Positions 59,457 to 64,000 of a stretch of DNA of 64,000 bases are shown here, one piece after another; positions within the stretch are counted from its first letter, which is position 1, and every line of letters begins with the position of its first letter. Made by a program: the position numbers and the translations under genes. Below the pieces are notes generated by a model, which saw only the letters and a list, made by a program, of their open reading frames with translations, ran no database searches and was not told the DNA's origin. This DNA is from Anianibacter sp965662745 (GTDB lineage: Bacteria > Pseudomonadota > Alphaproteobacteria > Rhodobacterales > Rhodobacteraceae): assembly GCA_965662745.1 (NCBI GenBank), contig CBFIJK010000013.1:1-64000 (forward strand). Reading direction: 5' to 3'.

Positions 59457-60503
59457 CTAGGCGCTGCCGGTGTAGCGGCGGGTGTAGCGGGCGCCAAGCT
59501 GGGTCAGGATTTCGTAGCCGATGGTCCCCGCGATATCGGCGATGTCGTCGACGGTCTGGTGCGGCGACAGAAGGTCAAGATGGGTCGGCACGCGTGGCAG
59601 GTGCGTGATGTCGATGGTCAGAAGGTCCATAGAGACACGGCCGACAAGGGGGCAGGGCTCGGTCCCGTCGAACAGGACCGACTGGTTCGACAGATGCCGG
59701 GTGATGCCGTCGGCATAGCCGCCCGAGACCGTTGCGATGGTCGCCGCGTCGTCGCTGTGCCATGAATTTCCGTAGCCCACGGGCTCTCCGGCCGTCAGGG
59801 GGCGGGTCTGGATCACCGGCAGGGCAAGGTGAACGACGGAGCGCGCGTCCTCGAAGGGCATTCCGCCATAAAGGCCGATGCCGGGGCGCGTCATGTTGAA
59901 GTGATAGTCGGGGCCCAGCAGCACGCCGCCCGTCGCCGAAAGCGAGACCGGGCAGGGCACACCGGCGATGCACTCGCGGAAGGTGGCGAGCTGGCGGGCG
60001 TTCATCTCGTGATCCGGCTCGTCCGAGCAGGCGAGATGGCTCATGATCATCTCAGGCCCCTGGGCGAGCACCATCTCGCGTACCGCGCCCCATTCGGCGG
60101 GTTCCATCCCAAGGCGGTTCATACCCGAATCCAGTTGGACACCGAAGGGATGGCCGGGCAGCGCCTCGAAATGGCGGGTCATCTGCTCGATGGAATTAAG
60201 CATCGGGATCAGGCCGAGATCGGCGATCATATCCGTGTCGCCGGGCATATGCCCCGAATAGACGTGGATCGCGGGGCCCGGGCCAAGGGCCTGTCGGATG
60301 GCCGCGCCTTCCTCGGCCACGGCGACGAAAAAGCGCCGCGCGCCCGCCTGTGCAAGGGTACGGGCGACCTTTTCGGCGCCCAGACCATAGCCATCGGCCT
60401 TCACGGTCGCGGCCGTTTCCACATCGGCGCCCGACATCGCGTCGAGCGCCTTGTAATTCGCGGCCAGCGCGTCGAGATCTATCGTCAGGATACCGGTGCC
60501 CAT
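59457..60503 (-). CDS. alr: Alanine racemase
   Basis: 348 residues. It makes D-alanine for peptidoglycan with PLP. The PLP lysine is Lys35 in TVKADGYGLGAEKVA, and the substrate-side Tyr lies in PVGYGNSWHSDDAA. RVSMDLLTIDITHLP matches the C-terminal beta domain. The KADGYG sequence differs from the more common KADAYG. It directly precedes mlaE and follows dnaB after 76 bases. Confidence 0.95.
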   Translation of the reverse strand: MGTGILTIDLDALAANYKALDAMSGADVETAATVKADGYGLGAEKVARTLAQAGARRFFVAVAEEGAAIRQALGPGPAIHVYSGHMPGDTDMIADLGLIPMLNSIEQMTRHFEALPGHPFGVQLDSGMNRLGMEPAEWGAVREMVLAQGPEMIMSHLACSDEPDHEMNARQLATFRECIAGVPCPVSLSATGGVLLGPDYHFNMTRPGIGLYGGMPFEDARSVVHLALPVIQTRPLTAGEPVGYGNSWHSDDAATIATVSGGYADGITRHLSNQSVLFDGTEPCPLVGRVSMDLLTIDITHLPRVPTHLDLLSPHQTVDDIADIAGTIGYEILTQLGARYTRRYTGSA

Positions 60504-60579
60504 GGGGCCTTTTTCTGAACGCGCAGCGGCGGGCTGGCAAGGGGAAAGGGCGTTGGCAGACTGCTTGAACGCCGCGCGA

Positions 60580-62082
60580 TCAGATCTCGCCGGCGCCAGC
60601 GCCGCTTTGCCACGGCTTGATAAGGTTGCCGAAGCGCGTGAAGCGACCCTCGAACGACAGGTCTACGGACCCGATCGGTCCGTGACGCTGCTTGCCGATG
60701 ATGACCTCGGCCTTGCCGTGCAGGTTTTCCATCTTGGCCTGCCAGTCTGCCATCTTGTCGAGCTCGTGATCGCCGGGCTTTTCCCGTTCGACATAGTATT
60801 CCTCGCGGAACACGAACATGACGACATCCGCGTCCTGCTCGATCGAGCCCGATTCCCGCAGGTCCGACAATTGCGGGCGCTTGTCTTCGCGGCTTTCGAC
60901 CTGGCGCGACAGCTGCGACAGGGCGACGACCGGGATGTCGAGTTCCTTGGCAATGGCCTTTAGGCCCTGGGTGATCTCCGAGACCTCGTTGACGCGGCTG
61001 TCCTTGGCCGACGCGGGGCGGACAAGCTGCAGGTAGTCGACGAAGAGCACATCAAGGCCATGCTGGCGTTTCAGTCGCCGGGCGCGGGCGGCAAGCTGGC
61101 TGATCGGCAGGGCGGGCGTGTCGTCAATATACAAAGGGCAGGATTCCAGCGCCTTGGCTGCATCGACGAAGCGGCGGAATTCGGCCTCTGTCATGTCGCC
61201 GCGCCGGATCTGTTCGGACGGCACCTCGGACGCTTCGGACAGGATACGCGCGGCGAGCTGCTCGGCGCTCATTTCCAGCGAATAAAAGCCCACGACGCCG
61301 CCATCGACCGCGCCGTCGCTGCCATCGGCGCGTTTGCCCTTCTTATAGGCCTTGGCGATGTTGAACGCGACATTGGTGGCGAGCGAGGTTTTCCCCATCG
61401 ACGGACGCCCGGCGAGGATCAGAAGGTCGGATTTGTGCAGGCCGCCCAGCTTCTTGTCGAGATCGGCAAGACCGGTGGACACGCCCGCAAGACCGCCTTC
61501 GCGCATATAGGCGGCGTTGGCGACCTGCACCGCATCGGTGACGGCGCGCAGGAAGGATTGAAACCCGGTATCGGCCTGACCCTTTTCCGCCAGCTTGTAG
61601 AGACGCTGTTCGGCCTCGGTGATCTGTTCGGTCGGCTCGCTTGCGATATCGACCTTGGCGGCCTTGCCGGAAATCTCGTGCCCAAGTTCGATGAGCTCGC
61701 GGCGGATCGCGAGGTCATAGATCATCTGGGCGTAATCGCGCGCCGCAAAAGATGAGATCGCGGCGCCCGCAAGCTTTGCCAGATACGCGCCGCCGCCGAG
61801 TTCCTTCAGGCCCTCGTCGTCTTCCAGAAACGCCTTCAGTGTCACCGGAGAGGCAAGCGCGTTCTTCTGGATGCGGCTGGCGGCGGTTTCATAGATGCGG
61901 CGGTGCACGGGATCATAGAAGTGTTCCGGCCCCATCACAGAAGCCACACGGTCGAAGACATCGTTATTCGTCAGAATCGCGCCCAGAAGCTGCTGTTCCG
62001 CCTCGATGGAATGGGGCAGCGGATCTGCGCCCGTCTCATCGGTCTTGGCTGCGTCGCTCGGGATCTTTGCGATCTGATTCAT
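60580..62082 (-). CDS. dnaB: Replicative DNA helicase DnaB
   Basis: 500 residues; GAGGG lies before the ATG. An N-terminal helical domain (PHSIEAEQQLLGAILTNNDVFD) is followed by the RecA-like domain with Walker A GRPSMGKTSLATN and Walker B VLFVDYLQLV. RQVESREDKRPQLSDLRESG and QDADVVMFVFREEYY are conserved motor segments. No intein is present. It unwinds the replication fork. Confidence 0.97.
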   Translation of the reverse strand: MNQIAKIPSDAAKTDETGADPLPHSIEAEQQLLGAILTNNDVFDRVASVMGPEHFYDPVHRRIYETAASRIQKNALASPVTLKAFLEDDEGLKELGGGAYLAKLAGAAISSFAARDYAQMIYDLAIRRELIELGHEISGKAAKVDIASEPTEQITEAEQRLYKLAEKGQADTGFQSFLRAVTDAVQVANAAYMREGGLAGVSTGLADLDKKLGGLHKSDLLILAGRPSMGKTSLATNVAFNIAKAYKKGKRADGSDGAVDGGVVGFYSLEMSAEQLAARILSEASEVPSEQIRRGDMTEAEFRRFVDAAKALESCPLYIDDTPALPISQLAARARRLKRQHGLDVLFVDYLQLVRPASAKDSRVNEVSEITQGLKAIAKELDIPVVALSQLSRQVESREDKRPQLSDLRESGSIEQDADVVMFVFREEYYVEREKPGDHELDKMADWQAKMENLHGKAEVIIGKQRHGPIGSVDLSFEGRFTRFGNLIKPWQSGAGAGEI

Positions 62083-62369
62083 TTCTGCCCTCGTTGTCCT
62101 GAAGCCGCTTCATAGGCTGTTCGCGTGGCGTTGAGGAAGGGGAACAAGTTCGGGGATAACCCCTGTATGGATCGGGGGACAAGCCTATCGGATCCCATAT
62201 GTAGCATGAAAGCCGCTGGATTGCGATAGATGTGGTTTGGGTGTGGGGCGGTTTGCCCGGTTCATCCCCAAACGCCGCCGAAACCGTCCACAAGAAATTT
62301 GCGCTCGCGGTTTGATCATTTGCCGGTGCGCTGTGCGCGAGTCATGCTTGCCGGAAAAGGAGGCAGATG
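62083..62369. other. Divergent spacer between dnaB and the VWA gene
   Basis: 287 bases with no supported gene. It holds the dnaB ribosome-binding site, an A/T-richer centre near 62190-62240, and the AAAAGGAGG site of the VWA gene (62355-62363). No strong palindrome or tRNA-like fold was seen. Confidence 0.6.
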
Positions 62370-63089
62370 ATGCGTGCATCGGCCAAGATCACGGCGGCAA
62401 TTGCAGCTCTGTCCATGGCGGCGGGACCCGTTGGCGCGGGATGCGCCAGCGACGCGATGGTGGTGTTCGACGGCTCGCGGTCCATGGCGGACCGTGCGGC
62501 GACGCTGATGGGGGAGCCGCGTATCGTCGATGCACGCCGGGCGGTCCGGCAGGCGCTGCCGCCTATCGTGGCGCAGCGGCGGATCGGACTGATCGTCTAT
62601 GGCCCCGGCAACCGTGACGCGTGCTCTAACATCGCGCTGCATTTCCCGCCGCGTCCCTTGGCAGATGGCCCGATCATAGCGGCCGTCGACGCGCTATCCC
62701 CCCAGGGCGCGACGCCGCTGACGGGCGCGGTCGAAGCGGCGGCCGAGACGCTCGATCATCGCAGGCAGGCGGGCGTCATCGTTCTGGTGACGGACGGCAA
62801 GGAAACCTGCGGCGGATCGCCCTGCACGCTGGCCTCGCGCCTGTTTGCCGAAGCGGCGAACCTGACGATCCATGTCATCGGGTTCCGTGTGCGGGCCGAA
62901 TATTTCGACTGGGAAAGCGGCGCGGGCGCGGCGGGACAAGAGGTGCCGACCGTTGCGCGCTGCATGGCAGACCTGACCGGCGGGCGCTATGTCAGCACCG
63001 AGACCGTGGACGATCTGGTCGCCGCGCTTGAGGCGACATTGGGCTGCCCGCTGATCGGCGCGATCCGGCCAGAACGCCGCGCGGGCTAG
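62370..63089 (+). CDS. Exported VWA-domain protein
   Basis: 239 residues from the ATG at 62370, six bases after GGAGG; the adjacent ATG 62367 is three bases after it. A signal peptide (MRASAKITAAIAALSMAAGPVGA) is followed by a von Willebrand factor A domain. The MIDAS residues are DGSRS, the Thr in ATPLTGAVEAA and the Asp in LVTDGKETC. Two Cys-rich segments (CGGSPC and others) suggest disulfides. It probably binds a divalent ion and a protein partner in the periplasm. Its stop shares CTAG with the pyrE stop. Confidence 0.85.
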   Translation: MRASAKITAAIAALSMAAGPVGAGCASDAMVVFDGSRSMADRAATLMGEPRIVDARRAVRQALPPIVAQRRIGLIVYGPGNRDACSNIALHFPPRPLADGPIIAAVDALSPQGATPLTGAVEAAAETLDHRRQAGVIVLVTDGKETCGGSPCTLASRLFAEAANLTIHVIGFRVRAEYFDWESGAGAAGQEVPTVARCMADLTGGRYVSTETVDDLVAALEATLGCPLIGAIRPERRAG

Positions 63090-63766
63090 CTCGTCTTGTG
63101 CGCCTCTTGCCAGGCGCGGGGATCGTTGAGAAAGGTCTCGACCGCATCCAGCGTCTCGAGCGCAAAGCTGCCCTTTTCGCGCGCCATCGACAGCACGTCC
63201 CACCAGGTGCACAGGTGATGCAGCGCGATGCCATGATCGCCCAATGTCTTTTCCGTCTCAGGGAAGATGCCATAGTAGAAGATCACAGCGGTATGTCCGC
63301 AGGTCGCACCGGTCTCGCGGATCGCATCGACGAAGGACAGTTTCGATCCGCCATCGGTCGTCAGGTCCTCGACCAGAAGCACGCGCTGGCCTTCGGTCAT
63401 CGCGCCTTCGATCCGGGCGTTCTTGCCGTATCCCTTTGGCTTTTTGCGCACATAGGTCATCGGCAGGGCCATGCGTTCGGCCACAAGCGCGGCGAAAGGA
63501 ATGCCCGCCGTCTCGCCGCCCGCAATGTTATCGAACGCTTCCAGCCCTGCATTGCGCATCACCGTTACGGTCAGGAAATCCATCAGGGTGGACCGAATGC
63601 GCGGGTAAGATATCAGCTTGCGGCAGTCGATATAGGTGGGCGAAGGCAGACCGCTGGCGAGGATAAAGGGATCCTCGGGGCGGAAGTTTACCGCGCCGAT
63701 TTCCAGAAGCATCGCGGCAGAGAGACGCGCGATTTCCTCGGGCGCTGGATAGCTGGCGGGAATCAT
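63086..63766 (-). CDS. pyrE: Orotate phosphoribosyltransferase
   Basis: 226 residues from the ATG at 63766, with TAGGAG eight bases upstream. The PRPP motif VLLVEDLTTDGGSK and the loop YVRKKPKGYGKNARIEGAM are diagnostic. It converts orotate and PRPP to OMP in pyrimidine synthesis. It is 25 bases downstream of pyrC, and its last four bases overlap the convergent VWA gene. Confidence 0.95.
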   Translation of the reverse strand: MIPASYPAPEEIARLSAAMLLEIGAVNFRPEDPFILASGLPSPTYIDCRKLISYPRIRSTLMDFLTVTVMRNAGLEAFDNIAGGETAGIPFAALVAERMALPMTYVRKKPKGYGKNARIEGAMTEGQRVLLVEDLTTDGGSKLSFVDAIRETGATCGHTAVIFYYGIFPETEKTLGDHGIALHHLCTWWDVLSMAREKGSFALETLDAVETFLNDPRAWQEAHKTS

Positions 63767-63791
63767 GAGGCGGGCTCCTATACGAGAAGGC

Positions 63792-64000
63792 TCAGGCGGT
63801 GACGTGCCAATGCAGCGGAAAACCGGGGTCGAATACGGTGACGGGGCCATCGCCGCTGTCGATCTTGCCGGGGTATGTGACCGGATCGCCCTTGGTCAGC
63901 GTCACGTGGTCGTCGTTGACCGGCAGGCGGTAGAATTTGGGTCCGTTCAGAGAGGTGAAGGATTCGAGCTTGTCCAATGCTCCATCCGTTTCGAACACTT
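63792..64000 (-). CDS. pyrC: Dihydroorotase, 3' end
   Basis: Only the last 69 codons are in the window; the start and metal-binding residues lie beyond base 64000. The segment VFETDGALDKLESFTSLNGP followed by KFYRLPVNDDHVTL matches the C-terminus of E. coli-type PyrC, and HWHVTA ends the protein. It forms dihydroorotate from carbamoyl-aspartate, one step before the pathway reaches PyrE. Confidence 0.88.
   Translation of the reverse strand, partial: VFETDGALDKLESFTSLNGPKFYRLPVNDDHVTLTKGDPVTYPGKIDSGDGPVTVFDPGFPLHWHVTA

Overview
The window is GC-rich, densely packed DNA from an alphaproteobacterium, most likely a Rhodobacteraceae (Roseobacter-type) chromosome. This rests on the nuoA-N operon with extra reading frames between its core subunits, the nuoN-birA-coaX-rnj gene order, the DUF5337-type small protein, NuoE with a helix-hairpin-helix tail, and the tatABC and surE-pcm-nlpD clusters. 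No rRNA, tRNA, CRISPR array, prophage or insertion sequence was recognised. A run of 10 N (42077-42086) marks an assembly gap.

Layout. 1-480: 3' part of a phosphoglycolate phosphatase-like gene. 552-9009: a leucine/isovalerate catabolic operon (isovaleryl-CoA dehydrogenase and both methylcrotonyl-CoA carboxylase subunits) with six accessory genes between them and a perfect 18-bp palindrome in front. 9281-28602: nuoABCDEFGHIJKLMN (respiratory complex I). A sulfotransferase, a methyltransferase, a membrane-anchored protein sharing a C-terminal module with NuoE, DUF5337, DUF3291, two small exported proteins and a 35-residue membrane microprotein lie between the subunit genes. 28701-31921: birA, coaX, RNase J. 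32026-36467: release factor 3, an ExoD-like protein, a small secreted protein and a DEAD-box helicase. 36542-41306: a Hint-domain protein (minus), an atypical SDR, a MOSC protein, an orphan ABC ATPase and a VTT-domain protein. 41248-46340 (minus): TerC, pyruvate carboxylase, a WYL regulator. 46546-49168: tatABC and a DUF815 ATPase. 49262-52688 (minus): SDR, surE, pcm and a degenerate NlpD-like protein. 52794-53354: bioY. 53412-62082 (minus): dnaB, alr, mlaE, mlaF, pqiA-like, radA, cvpA, purF and a small GspC/PilP-like protein. 62370-63089: a VWA protein. 63086-64000 (minus): pyrE and the 3' end of pyrC.

How the genes fit together. Leucine catabolism feeds electrons and acyl-CoA into respiration through the neighbouring complex I. 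Biotin links several loci: two biotin carboxylases (MCC and PYC), the ligase that biotinylates them (BirA) and the importer (BioY). Four intergenic spacers carry copies of one GC-hairpin repeat ending in a GTATTT...CAAAGT tail; three copies directly follow gene 3' ends and probably act as terminators. The most interesting unexplained items are the duplicated helix-hairpin-helix module in the nuo operon, the coupled 35-codon membrane ORF between nuoJ and nuoK, the dispersed repeat family, and the structured 5' region of prfC.
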